In this document: positions 15,901-24,527 of the stretch, piece by piece
Position numbering within the stretch: position 1 is the first letter of the stretch
How the letters are laid out: each line of letters opens with the position of its first letter
From: a virus
Virus record (IMG/VR): IMGVR_UViG_3300037507_000911
Coordinates: 1-39,716 of that record
Length of the DNA stretch: 39,716 bases
Reading direction: 5' to 3' (one strand)
Position numbers and translations under genes: made by a program
The notes under the pieces: generated by a model
The model's database searches: none
What the model was told of the DNA's origin: nothing
Seen by the model: only the letters and a program-made list of their open reading frames with translations

Positions 15901-18586
15901 TCGGTTTTAAGTATTTTTGTTGAACATTTGTTTCCAACCAATCCAACGCTGACATTGTTAACATCTTGTTCAAACGTGCGCTAACACGAGAATTAGGCAT
16001 GTTTCTAAAAGGTTCAAGAACCTTCCACAAGTTTGTGGTTTCACGCATAACTTGCTTCAATTTGTCTGGATGGACCATCAAGAAACCCTTGGGAATCATG
16101 TCTATTGAACGAAGAACTTCTCCCGTTCCGTCTTCAAACCATGAAGTTACATAACCATCACCCAATGCATCAAATGACCATTGGTAGATTTCGTCGCCTT
16201 TTCCAGCCCAGTCAGAAACAATGTCAATCCATTCTTGTGGTACGCCGTTTTTGCTTAACGCTGGTTGAAGAACTAGTTTTGCCCAATCTTTTGCCAACTC
16301 AAAACGTTTTTCAATATTGCCGCCAGCAACATATTTCATTGTTTTCGAAAGCATGCTGTAACGAAGTTCTTTTGGAACTTTCATAACCGTCATCAAACGG
16401 TTCATGTCGCTAATGGATGCAAGTGGGTCGCTAAAAGAAAAGAATACGTCTTTTGGCATTGTTGCAAATTGCCGTGTTTCACCAGACACATAATGTGCTA
16501 GTGCTCCACCAGTTTGGTTTGTCCATCGTTTGATAACACCTGGAACTTCTGCAATGTTGTAAAGCGGGTCACCGCTGTAAGCGGCATTTGTTAACGCTTT
16601 GTGTACATCTTTTAGATTTACTTCTTTGCCAGCAGCGCGGGCAACGTCTACAATGTCTTGGATTTCTACAGCTAAACCAACTGGGATTTTGCCAAGGAAG
16701 TAGTCGTATAGTTCGCCAGCGTTTGTAAATGAGGAAAGTTTGTTTAGGGTTAGTCTGCCGTCACGGGTGAATGGCATTTCGTCAATTGCGCGCGGGATAA
16801 GTCGAGCTGTTCCGTCGTCACCGATGGCTACTCCTATCCCCGCTTTACGTGCCACCATGTCCGTGCTAACTGGAACGTATGCGGCTGGCAATGGTGGGGC
16901 GTCCATGTTTGCTAATACGTTTTTGCCAATTGTTTCATTTGCTAAATCATCAACTACTTGTTGGACTTCTGGTGGAAGAACGGTTCCTTCTGGCAGCATG
17001 CCACCGAACCTAACGATGTCTGTCCCATCATCAAGATAGCGCCCTGGGTTCATGTCGATTATTTCCCTAGGGATAATTGTGCTTAAACCTTTTTCAATGC
17101 GAGCAGCTTTCCATGCGTCATAAACTTTGTCTGCTGGTGCGCCGTCTAATGCTTTTAATGCTGGTGTGTATTTCAAACCAGATGATTTCATAAGCATTGC
17201 AAGCGGGTCAAAAATCAATGTTGGGTCAGTTATAGCAGTAAATACACCATCTGCAATTCCTGAAAGGAACGATGCAGCGTAGCCATCACGGTCTACGAAT
17301 CCTTCTTTGATTAACGGTTCTACAAGTGCTCGACCAACCGTCCAGGTTTTTCCTGATATTTCTGGCATCACCGAATCTCTTGCAGCAATAGCCGCTTCTG
17401 CAGCTTTGCCAGCTGGGAAGTACCCACCGCCAATATCTAGTTCGCCTTCAGTAACTGCTTGTTTAGCAATTTGCGTAAGAATATTTCCCTGAATAACGCT
17501 TTGTTGAAAATTTGCCCGTTTCTCTGGGTCTTTCATAATACTCACAAGCGACGAAGCCATGCCGCCAGGAGTAAACACATTAGAAATGTCGGATAAAGAA
17601 AGTTTTCCGTCTTCTAAAATCACTTGTTCAACAAGGTTCTTTGTTGCTTGGGCAGCACCAAAAGTTACGCCAGTAATTGTTTTTGTTGTGGCTCTTATAG
17701 GCTTGCCAACAATTTCTTTTACGCTAATTCTTGATGGGATTGTAATTCCTGCAGATTCAATTTCAAATCCACCAGCTGGACCAATATGGTCTGGAGCAAA
17801 AAATCCGAGTGTTTTAGGTACAACAGAAAGACCTATTCCTGCAAGTTTCATTGCATCAGTTCCAGCCATGATTAGGTTTCCAGCAATATATTCTGCTGAC
17901 CATGCGTCTGGTCTTTTGTTCATTTCCATTTCTGCGTCAACAAGTTTTTTGTAAAACGGAAATTTTGCTGGCAAATCTATTGTTGAGTCAAATTTTCCTG
18001 TTCGCGTACCATCCGTTCTGACGGTATCTTTTGGAATCATCCCAGGGATGGCGTTCCACTCTTCTGGAGTCATAGACAAATACAGTTTTGTAACTTGTAC
18101 GTCTTGTAGTTGCATCAACTCTTCGGCGTTGTTTATTGTTTGTGGTACTGGAACTCGTCGCCAGTTAAGACCGTTATCCCAAGTTGGGTCTACTTTGTCC
18201 CACCAATCAGGCTGATGGTCGTGACGGACCGCAAGTTCTTGTGGTGCCATGCGCAATAGGTCTTGAATAGAAAATGGTGTTTCTGTTGCTGTTGGCGTTG
18301 GGTATTGAATACCTTTTGCTAATTCTGTTCTGTTATTTAAATCGGCAACGTTTTGGGTTGCTTGCCTTTGCGAGTTTCGGTGAATTTCTGAAGCGTCAAT
18401 AGGAATGTCAGAAAGACCAAGCGCAGCGGTTAGTTCTGGGTTTGTGTAATACCCACCGTATGTCGCGTTGGCTAAACGTTCTGCTTGGTCTGCCGTGGTG
18501 AAACGGTAACCGTATTCTTCTGTTCTGGTGCGAAGTGCTTGTGTTTCTCTTGCTTCGGCTTCTAGTTCTTGAATGGTTTTTTTCAT
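12947..18586 (-). CDS. Giant virion protein, probable ejection protein (1,879 aa)
   Basis: The largest gene, 14 percent of the genome. It is mostly alpha-helical and mixed-charge. I looked for lytic transglycosylase (ES-x-G), T7-type or N4-type RNA polymerase, papain-like and metallopeptidase signatures and found none convincing. There are hydrophobic, Gly/Ala-containing stretches (for example around residues 245-260 and 1480-1500) that could become membrane-embedded on ejection. Size and position after the portal fit the huge internal proteins of short-tailed phages (compare T7 gp16 or polyvalent virion proteins), but no homology is claimed. It starts by an ATGA overlap with the 129-aa gene. 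Confidence 0.7.
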   Translation of the reverse strand: MKKTIQELEAEARETQALRTRTEEYGYRFTTADQAERLANATYGGYYTNPELTAALGLSDIPIDASEIHRNSQRQATQNVADLNNRTELAKGIQYPTPTATETPFSIQDLLRMAPQELAVRHDHQPDWWDKVDPTWDNGLNWRRVPVPQTINNAEELMQLQDVQVTKLYLSMTPEEWNAIPGMIPKDTVRTDGTRTGKFDSTIDLPAKFPFYKKLVDAEMEMNKRPDAWSAEYIAGNLIMAGTDAMKLAGIGLSVVPKTLGFFAPDHIGPAGGFEIESAGITIPSRISVKEIVGKPIRATTKTITGVTFGAAQATKNLVEQVILEDGKLSLSDISNVFTPGGMASSLVSIMKDPEKRANFQQSVIQGNILTQIAKQAVTEGELDIGGGYFPAGKAAEAAIAARDSVMPEISGKTWTVGRALVEPLIKEGFVDRDGYAASFLSGIADGVFTAITDPTLIFDPLAMLMKSSGLKYTPALKALDGAPADKVYDAWKAARIEKGLSTIIPREIIDMNPGRYLDDGTDIVRFGGMLPEGTVLPPEVQQVVDDLANETIGKNVLANMDAPPLPAAYVPVSTDMVARKAGIGVAIGDDGTARLIPRAIDEMPFTRDGRLTLNKLSSFTNAGELYDYFLGKIPVGLAVEIQDIVDVARAAGKEVNLKDVHKALTNAAYSGDPLYNIAEVPGVIKRWTNQTGGALAHYVSGETRQFATMPKDVFFSFSDPLASISDMNRLMTVMKVPKELRYSMLSKTMKYVAGGNIEKRFELAKDWAKLVLQPALSKNGVPQEWIDIVSDWAGKGDEIYQWSFDALGDGYVTSWFEDGTGEVLRSIDMIPKGFLMVHPDKLKQVMRETTNLWKVLEPFRNMPNSRVSARLNKMLTMSALDWLETNVQQKYLKPIALGAPLPIRMVTRILPDELLRIAVSEGLSVHSLKAMGAMGHLNYNTAGVAIRNGKEVAKLHPVLEQIDSLRASLMIAKAQGDATGVQMFQDLLDGITKQFGTKKEILDQIKLYELRIDESLPGTGRKLTEISQGLMADERKLPQTQNYERRQPKAVKRNVLVQEDGTRFVQVDGDESQKWVIGTARDLVHMSESPEYREVAKAMLAGGGTEVMRLPQRFLSGDLREMFDQIYEKAIRSQGAGAMSSTAPLTSIEGNTAWVVTTMADIMQRTQGDAVAIGVVATGKLGTEPVSAMDGWKIRTNTTVNVFEATESLRNWVKNNLLTNPDEVFDIAPFAPSELVENINRKERLLTRGFSLYRDASAKYARNPLKDYAKWQRIVELIPAMDPQEAAKMAAALEKSDMPVWMTDSVKAQIPQAAGTATRKQVEILGEMYGNQRMDSLLYSGENKTYFGSRHSLLFAFFDAWKEQWSVWGRLMAENPSMLERARVLNEGTQNAEIPEWAGGQPGRGIVFKDEDTGEQAVALPFTRELYSMLGLNGEERIKLKNWTLMGNGVPGFFGVGAIIADSFIPKQEPFLAVRSLFNPFGDPQMRSKLADYIAPIWLQGLVGAGTSQVAGGQKIDLFNNLQEMFATEGNDSIRSTTFNAVLNNIATNRNGLPITTEQRANLEEDVTNKTDYLLGLKSFMKIFLPAASYTKFFMETKSGNITTGAVLDEYSAMIKEAQDAGRDSNEATIKLFQKYGDGVWILLAGGTQRFPGLSPSKAYIDWLSNNSGLVDKYELVAGYLGPQNEPYDPKAFIEFNNRGWSKAKEIGPRIEEALGSVADTQYYARQDALVAIGLKQGLTPAQTKRSNTYSSEMRALSEELKTKYPFWDVSVSAGESEDRLKKQLIQIEQMVNDSKVTSLPAGEALKQYWDYRTRNVAKVLELNPALANEAWKKKQESAGFRAKLTQMGEALVEKYPDFAPMWEKVLSREFDPPEIGQ

Positions 18587-18972
18587 CGAAGCGGTTGGTT
18601 CTCTAGTTCAAGCAACAATTGAAATACCGCTGTATTTGGGTTTTTTGAATAGATGTACCGAACTTGATTTATCAAATCTTGTCGTGAACCTGGTTGCAAA
18701 ACTTGTGGCATCGGTGGAACTAAAGCCTCAGAACCTGGACCCATACCAAGCGGGTTGCCTGCGGTTACTGGTTCTGTTGGGCGTTCCGTTGGACGGTCCA
18801 AGTTGCCGAGCGAACCTGGAGCAATAACAGGTGCTTGTGGTGCGCCCATTGGTACTGCTTGTTGTGCTGCGCGTTGTGCGCCAGCTTCACCATAGGTTTG
18901 ACCTGTGGCTGCTGTTACCGCCATCTTGTTTGTTGGGTTTTGTAAATCGGTGCGATTACCGTACGTTGCCAT
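18583..18972 (-). CDS. Pro/Gly/Gln-rich small protein after portal (129 aa)
   Basis: Low-complexity N-terminal two thirds rich in Pro, Gly, Gln and Ala, then a short helical C-terminus (RQDLINQVRYIYSKNPNTAV). Its ATG abuts the portal stop and its stop overlaps the giant protein start (ATGA). Such linker proteins are frequent after portals in related aquatic phages. A portal-associated or ejection role is inferred. Confidence 0.6.
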   Translation of the reverse strand: MATYGNRTDLQNPTNKMAVTAATGQTYGEAGAQRAAQQAVPMGAPQAPVIAPGSLGNLDRPTERPTEPVTAGNPLGMGPGSEALVPPMPQVLQPGSRQDLINQVRYIYSKNPNTAVFQLLLELENQPLR

Positions 18973-20796
18973 TTATAGTCTTCCCCCTAGTGAAAGAACC
19001 GCTCCTGGAGTATTTGGTTGTTGCGCGACTGCAGCGTTGCCACCACCAAGTTGTGCGAGTAGTCCTTGGATGTTTGGTGGACCTGCAGGTGCTTGTGCTT
19101 GCATCTCTGCGCCCATTCCTGGCATTGCTAGTCCTGGCATGGTTTCTGGTGCGCCTTGTGGTGCCATCGCTGCTTGGCGTTCTTGTGCGCGTTGCTGTGT
19201 CATTTGTACTGCTTGATAGATTGGGACGTTTTTTTCGATGGTGAGCATTGTGAGATACGCCAAATCGTCTGGCTGATAAGGTCCGTTAGGGTCAGCTGCT
19301 TGGGCTTGTATTGAGGACAGTAGTGCAGCTTCCATGGACTCAGCAGTAATGCGGTCTTTTTCCAGTTCGGGGTCTGTGATGAGTGGGTCAGCTTCGCGAG
19401 CAGATTCTTTAGACATAAGCCCAGTCCCAAGACGCTGACCGAGACCAACGATAAGACCGTTAACGTCCGAACCAGACGACGGATAGTTGACGTAGTGGAA
19501 ATCAGTTTCGAAAGTTTTGTTTGGTACATAGTGTGTCATTCCCCCTGATACTCGTCCTGGGATAAAGAATGATTTCTTTTGGTTACCCCAATATGCTTTT
19601 TCAATTCCGATAGCAATCTTATCTTCTTCGTAGAGTGCTTGTTCAAATACTGCTTGTGCTTCTTGTACACGGAAGTCAACGGTTGCTGACAACACGTTTT
19701 CGCCTCTGCGTCCTGTACGAATGTTGGTTCCTGATTCGCCACCGAACTCTGCAGGGATAGCACCTTCAAGTCGCTCTTGGCGTTCCAAGCGGTCAAGTGC
19801 TGTGTCGGTTTTGTAACCTGGGTTGGTTTGCAACTGTTGAATGTCGCCGCCCTTAACTACACCAAGTTGTCCTGTTTTGCCGTCAGCAAGTTGGATGATT
19901 TCTGGGTTTTCTCCTGGGCGTGATACAAGGTATTCGTCTGGGAAGATGCCGCGTTCGATAGCGATTTCGGTGAGTGCTTGTAAGCGTGCGCGGGTGAAGT
20001 ACATTCCGAGGATGCCGTCGTATTGTCCGCGTGGCTGGTCAAGTGTGATGCGTGATGGGACTACTGCGAGTGGCATGCCTGTGCGGTTTGGGATGCGTTC
20101 TAGTTCGATGGTTTCTAGACCAGCGCGTTCTGGTGGTGTGAGACCTTCAGCGAGTGGTGCGCCCATAACTGCGATAACCATTTCTTGGTCGTCGACATAT
20201 TCGAGGATGGTGAATTTGGTGTCGAAGGTGACGCGACCCATACGGAGTTTTCCGATGACTTGTTCACCGTAATAGTCGATAAGCCATTGTGCGGTCTTGG
20301 TGTAGGTGAAGATGCAGTCGTCTGGGACTAGGTTGTCTGGGTCTTCCGATGGTGCAGCGTAGGTGTCTAGCGGGTTGCGTACTGCCCATGTTGGTTGTAG
20401 TTTGCGGAAGTCTGGGCGGAGCATTACTGGGCTTGATGAGTATGCGAGGAAGTGGCGTGCGCGACGGCGCATCTTCAGGTTCATCTTGTTGTGGTCCCAA
20501 TAGGAGAGAACTACTTTTTTGCGTAGTCGTGCCATTTCTTGGGAGTCAAGGTTGCCTTGTTTTACTGGAGGGAAAAATGGCATCGGCATGGTTGATGCAA
20601 TACGCATCGATGTTTGGTCCAAGCCTTGGATGAGGAGGTTCGCTACGTTTGTGCGTGCGTTGCGGTCTAGTTCTGAGAGTGGGATTACTACGTCGCCGTT
20701 GGCTAGGTCGCGTACTTCGCGCATGCGACGCAGGACTGGTCCTTGTGCTTCGCGTCGTGCGTTGTAAAGTTCGACAATTTGTTCGACGGATAGCAC
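18973..20796 (-). CDS. Portal protein (607 aa)
   Basis: Builds the DNA entry ring. Residues about 1-120 are helical, followed by a core with MLRPDFRKLQPTWAVRNPLD, a beta region and the crown-like helices after 400. The C-terminal about 80 residues are rich in Met, Pro, Ala and Gln, typical of the disordered tail of portals from this group. Length is typical and the gene directly follows the terminase. The start is GTG 20796, 10 nt after AAGGAG; no better ATG is near. Confidence 0.85.
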   Translation of the reverse strand: MLSVEQIVELYNARREAQGPVLRRMREVRDLANGDVVIPLSELDRNARTNVANLLIQGLDQTSMRIASTMPMPFFPPVKQGNLDSQEMARLRKKVVLSYWDHNKMNLKMRRRARHFLAYSSSPVMLRPDFRKLQPTWAVRNPLDTYAAPSEDPDNLVPDDCIFTYTKTAQWLIDYYGEQVIGKLRMGRVTFDTKFTILEYVDDQEMVIAVMGAPLAEGLTPPERAGLETIELERIPNRTGMPLAVVPSRITLDQPRGQYDGILGMYFTRARLQALTEIAIERGIFPDEYLVSRPGENPEIIQLADGKTGQLGVVKGGDIQQLQTNPGYKTDTALDRLERQERLEGAIPAEFGGESGTNIRTGRRGENVLSATVDFRVQEAQAVFEQALYEEDKIAIGIEKAYWGNQKKSFFIPGRVSGGMTHYVPNKTFETDFHYVNYPSSGSDVNGLIVGLGQRLGTGLMSKESAREADPLITDPELEKDRITAESMEAALLSSIQAQAADPNGPYQPDDLAYLTMLTIEKNVPIYQAVQMTQQRAQERQAAMAPQGAPETMPGLAMPGMGAEMQAQAPAGPPNIQGLLAQLGGGNAAVAQQPNTPGAVLSLGGRL

Positions 20797-20838
20797 TTAG
20801 AGTAAACTCCTTGGTTTTTTGATGACTAACGCAACTGT

Positions 20839-20844
20839 ACTATA
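20839..20844 (-). promoter_or_regulatory. Weak candidate -10 before portal
   Basis: The minus strand reads TATAGT at the end of the terminase gene, 43 nt before the portal GTG. It is the same hexamer as in the scaffold promoter. No -35 is visible, so this is only suggestive. Confidence 0.25.
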
Positions 20845-22827
20845 TTAGCCTTGTAGCATCCATGTTGGTCGCCATTGTCGTGGTGGGAGTTTGACTCCGC
20901 TTACGTTCGGGAAGTGTAGTTCTGCGAACCAGTTTGCCATTACGAGGTCGGTGCCGTTCTTTTTGTCTGGTGTCCATTTGGTGAGTTCGTCTACTAGTGC
21001 GAGTGTTTTCCAGTTGCCGCGCATTGATGGGAGTCGGACTGCGCCTGCACGGTAGAGAGGTGGGAGTAGTGCTTCGATACCAAGTTTTTCGTCGAATTTG
21101 TTTCGGTGTGTGGTGTGGGGGATGATGTTGACCATTTGTCGTGTTTGCCATTTGCGTACGAAGTCGTGGGCGAGGAGGAATCGTTGGGCGGCGTTGACCT
21201 CTACCACGATATGTGATACAGGGTAGCCGTATGCGAAGGCACGGTTGGTCCAGTCTTCTAATAGTCCTGAATATGTTTGTGATGTGGTGTCATATCCCAA
21301 GAGTTCTTCGGCTGTGAGCTTGACTCGTTCAACATCGATGAGGTATCGCAGGTTGGTGTGGGGTTGGTAGAGCCACCATTGGATTCCCCAGAACTGTGAC
21401 GGTGATGGGTCGACAGTAATGATGGATATTACTGGTGGTCCGAGTCCTTCAGGGATTTGTCCTGGGAGTCTGTCGTTGTCGATGCACCCTGGGTAGAGAA
21501 CTCCGTCTTGTCCTAGTCCGCCTGTGACCCAAACACGGGAAATAAGGTTGGCATCGTCTGCGTCGTCTTCTTGTTGGTAGACAACTTTGAAGGTTCGCGG
21601 GTTCGAGTAGCGGATGTAGGACAAATCTTTCCATGAGAGACGCTGTGGGTCTAGGAGTGGTCCTTCTGGGTATGGTTTTGCGTCGTATCGGCGGGATGCT
21701 GGACCTGTGTCTAGTTCTTCGTAGTATGCCTTGTACACGATATGCTTGTATTTCTGGCTTTTGGTTGGTTCTGTGGCAGCAAGTGACTCTGGGGTGGTCA
21801 TGTCCATGCCGTCGTAGTCGGTTTCATCCACATCGTAAGAGATTTTGTTGAGACAGTGGGCGTATAGGTCGCCTGTTCCTAGTCTTTGCCCTACGACAGC
21901 TAAGAGTCCTGCGGGGTCTACGCGGGCTTCGGCTACTTGGTCCCAGCGTTCAAGCATTTTGTCGCGTGTTGCACCTTCACGGGCGTTGTCTACGGACGCT
22001 ACGTCGTCGAATAGGCATAGGTCGGCGCGGTGTCCGATGTATTCTGAGTCAATTCCGTAGGCGCGGACGGTTGGTTCTTTGTTGTCTAGTCCGTTTCCGT
22101 CTAGTTGTTCTACTACGAACTCTTCTGCACGCCATAATGCGCCTTTGTCGGAGGGTTTGAACCTGCCGTAGTCGATGGATAGGCAGCCAATTGCGTCTAC
22201 TGCTAGTCCTTTTTTGACTATTTCTGGGTCTGGGTGGATTGGTTGTGGGCGTTCGAGGGTTTCACGGATGCGTCGTGAGTATTGTTTTGCCATGGCTTGT
22301 GAGATTGAGCCAATCATGACGCGGATTGAGCGGTTTCGTACGATTGCCCATACGGCAACATCGTGGAATAGGGTGGATTTTCCTGCGCCTGGTGGGACGT
22401 TAAGTACTACGAATTCTTTTTCGGGGTGTTCTAATAGTTCTACGAGGGTGACTGCGGCTTCTACTTGCCATGGGGACGGGACACGACCTAGGTAGTAGCG
22501 GCGGAAGAAGTCGAAGTCTTCTAGTCCGCGTTGTGCTTCTGGGCAGAGTCGTCCGAGTGGGATGGCTGGGGGTAGGTTGGTGGCTTCGTCGAGGTCTTGT
22601 TCGTATTGTTTGTGTTGTACGCCGCCGCCTTTGCCGCGGACACGGGTGGCTTCTAAGACGGCTTGGTCTAGTTTTGCTTTTGCTGCTTTGGATTTGGCTA
22701 ACCAGTTTGAGCCTGTGTTGATGTGTACGCCTGCGATGCGTGATGCTTCGGTGATTGATGAGCCTGCTGCTATGGCTGCGAAAAACCTGGCTTTGTCTTC
22801 TGGTGCTACTTTACGTTTGGTTCCCAT
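20845..22827 (-). CDS. terL: Terminase large subunit with N-terminal HTH domain (660 aa)
   Basis: The DNA packaging motor. Residues 1-60 form a helix-turn-helix-like domain (SSITEASRIAGVHINTGSNW) resembling terminase small subunits. The ATPase follows: Walker A NVPPGAGKST (143-152), Walker B LCLFDD (270-275) and a VVGQRLGTGD coupling segment (311-320). The nuclease domain has a first acidic residue in ITVDPSPSQ (D473), a second in VVEVNAAQ (E543) and probable third Asp in KNGTDLVMA. At 660 aa it is longer than most, by the N-terminal domain. No separate small subunit was found next to it, so this domain may do that job. Confidence 0.93.
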   Translation of the reverse strand: MGTKRKVAPEDKARFFAAIAAGSSITEASRIAGVHINTGSNWLAKSKAAKAKLDQAVLEATRVRGKGGGVQHKQYEQDLDEATNLPPAIPLGRLCPEAQRGLEDFDFFRRYYLGRVPSPWQVEAAVTLVELLEHPEKEFVVLNVPPGAGKSTLFHDVAVWAIVRNRSIRVMIGSISQAMAKQYSRRIRETLERPQPIHPDPEIVKKGLAVDAIGCLSIDYGRFKPSDKGALWRAEEFVVEQLDGNGLDNKEPTVRAYGIDSEYIGHRADLCLFDDVASVDNAREGATRDKMLERWDQVAEARVDPAGLLAVVGQRLGTGDLYAHCLNKISYDVDETDYDGMDMTTPESLAATEPTKSQKYKHIVYKAYYEELDTGPASRRYDAKPYPEGPLLDPQRLSWKDLSYIRYSNPRTFKVVYQQEDDADDANLISRVWVTGGLGQDGVLYPGCIDNDRLPGQIPEGLGPPVISIITVDPSPSQFWGIQWWLYQPHTNLRYLIDVERVKLTAEELLGYDTTSQTYSGLLEDWTNRAFAYGYPVSHIVVEVNAAQRFLLAHDFVRKWQTRQMVNIIPHTTHRNKFDEKLGIEALLPPLYRAGAVRLPSMRGNWKTLALVDELTKWTPDKKNGTDLVMANWFAELHFPNVSGVKLPPRQWRPTWMLQG

Positions 22828-22839
22828 GCGGGGACAACC

Positions 22840-23814
22840 TTAGACGACTGATGGTTTGTTGGTTGCGCGTTTTGCTAGTTTTTTTGCTTCAGCTTTGGTC
22901 AACATTTTTTCTACGATGTTTGGTTCTACTTTTGCTCCAGCTTTTTTAAGTTCTGTTCTTAATGCTGCTTGTATTTGTGCAGCTGTTTTCCCTTGCACTG
23001 GAATTTCTCCTGATACTTTTCCTGGTGATGCAGAGTTTGTTGCCACTGATGGTGGTAACTGGATGATTGGTCGACCTGATTCGGTGAACTGTGGTGTCTT
23101 AGGTAATTTTGGATAGGCAGGTAGTTCTGTTGTTTTCTTTGGTGTTTTAACTACATAGATGGAACCGCCACCTGGTGGGAGTGTTTTCCCTTTGTCCACC
23201 CATGAGCTACCTGTTGCATATCCAGTTGCAACGCTTTGTGTTGAACCTTGAACATTTAACGGGACATCTGTTCGCATGCCGAAGACTCGAAGGTCATTTG
23301 GCATTGCGCGTGAATAACTTGGTTTTAGCTCTTGGATGCCGCGAACTGGGGAGCCGTGTACGAGGACTGTTTGTCCTGTTATTTTGTTTCCGATTCGTGC
23401 GGGGATACCTGAGTTTGCTGCTGCGTTGATTCCTGCTTGTATACCTTTACCTGCAACGATTGCGGTGCCTGTGATTGCTGCGTCGAGTGCAGCGGACTTT
23501 GATAGTGCGGTTAAGGATTGTCGGTCACGGTTAACTGCTGCACCTAATGCTTTGCGGGTTGTGTTCGCATATGGGTTGAGCATGGTGTTGGCGAGGGAGA
23601 TGCCTTGTCCTAGGGTGCGTAGTCCTTGGTCGCCTGGGGTTAGTGGTTGGGTTTGTCCTGCGGCGGTTCTTCCTGATGCGACGATGCCTGATGCCCAGTT
23701 AACTACATCGGTTGGTGATGGCAGGTCTAAGTTCTTTGGTTTGTCTGCTACTGATTGTTTGTAGGAAGCTAGTGAACCTGAGTAGTCTGGTCGTTTAGGT
23801 TTACGAGGTGCCAT
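22840..23814 (-). CDS. Putative ADP-ribosyltransferase-like virion protein (324 aa)
   Basis: The first about 145 residues are Ala/Ser/Gly-rich. The core (about 148-228) has TVLVHGSPVRGIQELKP (His153), a VFGMRTD strand, SVATGYATG and GGGSIYVVKTP. This order (HG-S/T, G-x-L-x-P, A-x-x-YA, then IYVV-x-P) resembles Arr and PARP-like ADP-ribosyltransferases. The usual third-position Glu was not located. The C-terminus is helical and Lys-rich. Its N-terminal SLASYKQSV motif is shared with the neighbouring 224-aa protein. It lies just before the terminase, overlapping its neighbour's stop (TAATG). The family call is tentative. Confidence 0.5.
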   Translation of the reverse strand: MAPRKPKRPDYSGSLASYKQSVADKPKNLDLPSPTDVVNWASGIVASGRTAAGQTQPLTPGDQGLRTLGQGISLANTMLNPYANTTRKALGAAVNRDRQSLTALSKSAALDAAITGTAIVAGKGIQAGINAAANSGIPARIGNKITGQTVLVHGSPVRGIQELKPSYSRAMPNDLRVFGMRTDVPLNVQGSTQSVATGYATGSSWVDKGKTLPPGGGSIYVVKTPKKTTELPAYPKLPKTPQFTESGRPIIQLPPSVATNSASPGKVSGEIPVQGKTAAQIQAALRTELKKAGAKVEPNIVEKMLTKAEAKKLAKRATNKPSVV

Positions 23815-24488
23815 TACTTGTCTTTTTTGTTTTTACCTAGAAGGTATCCGATGGCTGCTGCTGCTGGTGAGGATATTGCTGCACCTACTTTTGCACCAGT
23901 TTTGATTCCTTGTTTAGCTGATTCTGCAGAGTAGTTAGCAATTTTTGTAGCAACATTAGATTCTTTTGTAATCATGCCTTTGATTGTTCCAGCGATTTGT
24001 TCTGTGGTACGCATTGGCATTTGGATAAAAGCTTCTTTGCCTGGGGTTGCACCGAATTGGGTGTAGATGGTTCCTGCGGTTTGTTTGGTTTGTCCACCAA
24101 TTGCTGGGAGCTTGTTACCAATTTTGCTCATTGCACTGCCAAGGTAGTCAACGCCTGCTGATACTCCTAGTTTGGATGCTGAGGTGTTTACTGCGCTACT
24201 TACTTTTGATGCGATTGCTGGGATTGGTCCTGCACCGCCACCTAACATGATTGCGCTGAGGGTTGTGTTTGCTACGTTTCCTTTAGAAAGTTTCGAGCCA
24301 GCTAGTGATGTTCCTAGTGGTGTGCTGGAACCTGCGAACATGCCTGTGTCTGCTGGTTTGTTTGGGGTTGGCATTTTTGTGCCGCCAGGTTTAACACTTG
24401 ATACTGTTGCTTGTTTGAAATCTGCGAGTGAACTGTTCCAGTCAACACCTTGAATGTTTGGTGGTGTTTCGGATTTCTTTTTTGGCAT
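23814..24488 (-). CDS. Small Ala/Gly-rich protein with shared N-terminal motif (224 aa)
   Basis: Starts MPKKKSETPPNIQGVDWNSS and continues LADFKQATV, closely matching the SLASYKQSV region of the next gene. The rest is Ala, Gly, Ser and Thr-rich with weak hydrophobic segments (about 75-95 and near the C-terminus, AAAAIGYLLG), ending KNKKDK. ATG 24488 is preferred to an upstream in-frame start at 24533, which would lie in the promoter. It is the first gene of the late minus-strand block. Probably a virion protein; function not recognised. Confidence 0.55.
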   Translation of the reverse strand: MPKKKSETPPNIQGVDWNSSLADFKQATVSSVKPGGTKMPTPNKPADTGMFAGSSTPLGTSLAGSKLSKGNVANTTLSAIMLGGGAGPIPAIASKVSSAVNTSASKLGVSAGVDYLGSAMSKIGNKLPAIGGQTKQTAGTIYTQFGATPGKEAFIQMPMRTTEQIAGTIKGMITKESNVATKIANYSAESAKQGIKTGAKVGAAISSPAAAAIGYLLGKNKKDK

Positions 24489-24489
24489 G

Positions 24490-24518
24490 TTGCAAGAGTA
24501 ACATAAAGATGCTATTGT
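24490..24518 (+). promoter_or_regulatory. Candidate divergent promoter into the non-coding region
   Basis: The plus strand reads TTGCAA (24490-24495), 17 nt, TATTGT (24513-24518), four of six matches in each box. It overlaps the opposite promoter and would transcribe the hairpin-rich segment that follows. Confidence 0.35.
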
Positions 24519-24527
24519 CTTGTTCAA
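24500..24527 (-). promoter_or_regulatory. Candidate promoter of the late minus-strand operon
   Basis: The minus strand reads TTGAAC (24522-24527), 16 nt, TATGTT (24500-24505). The ATG at 24488 follows 11 nt after the -10, so the mRNA would have only a few leader bases, as is common in Actinobacteria. Confidence 0.45.

Noticed and set aside
21597-21620. T-arm-like GGGTTCGAG inside the terminase gene
   Set aside because: No cloverleaf around it and it lies inside a strongly supported coding region.
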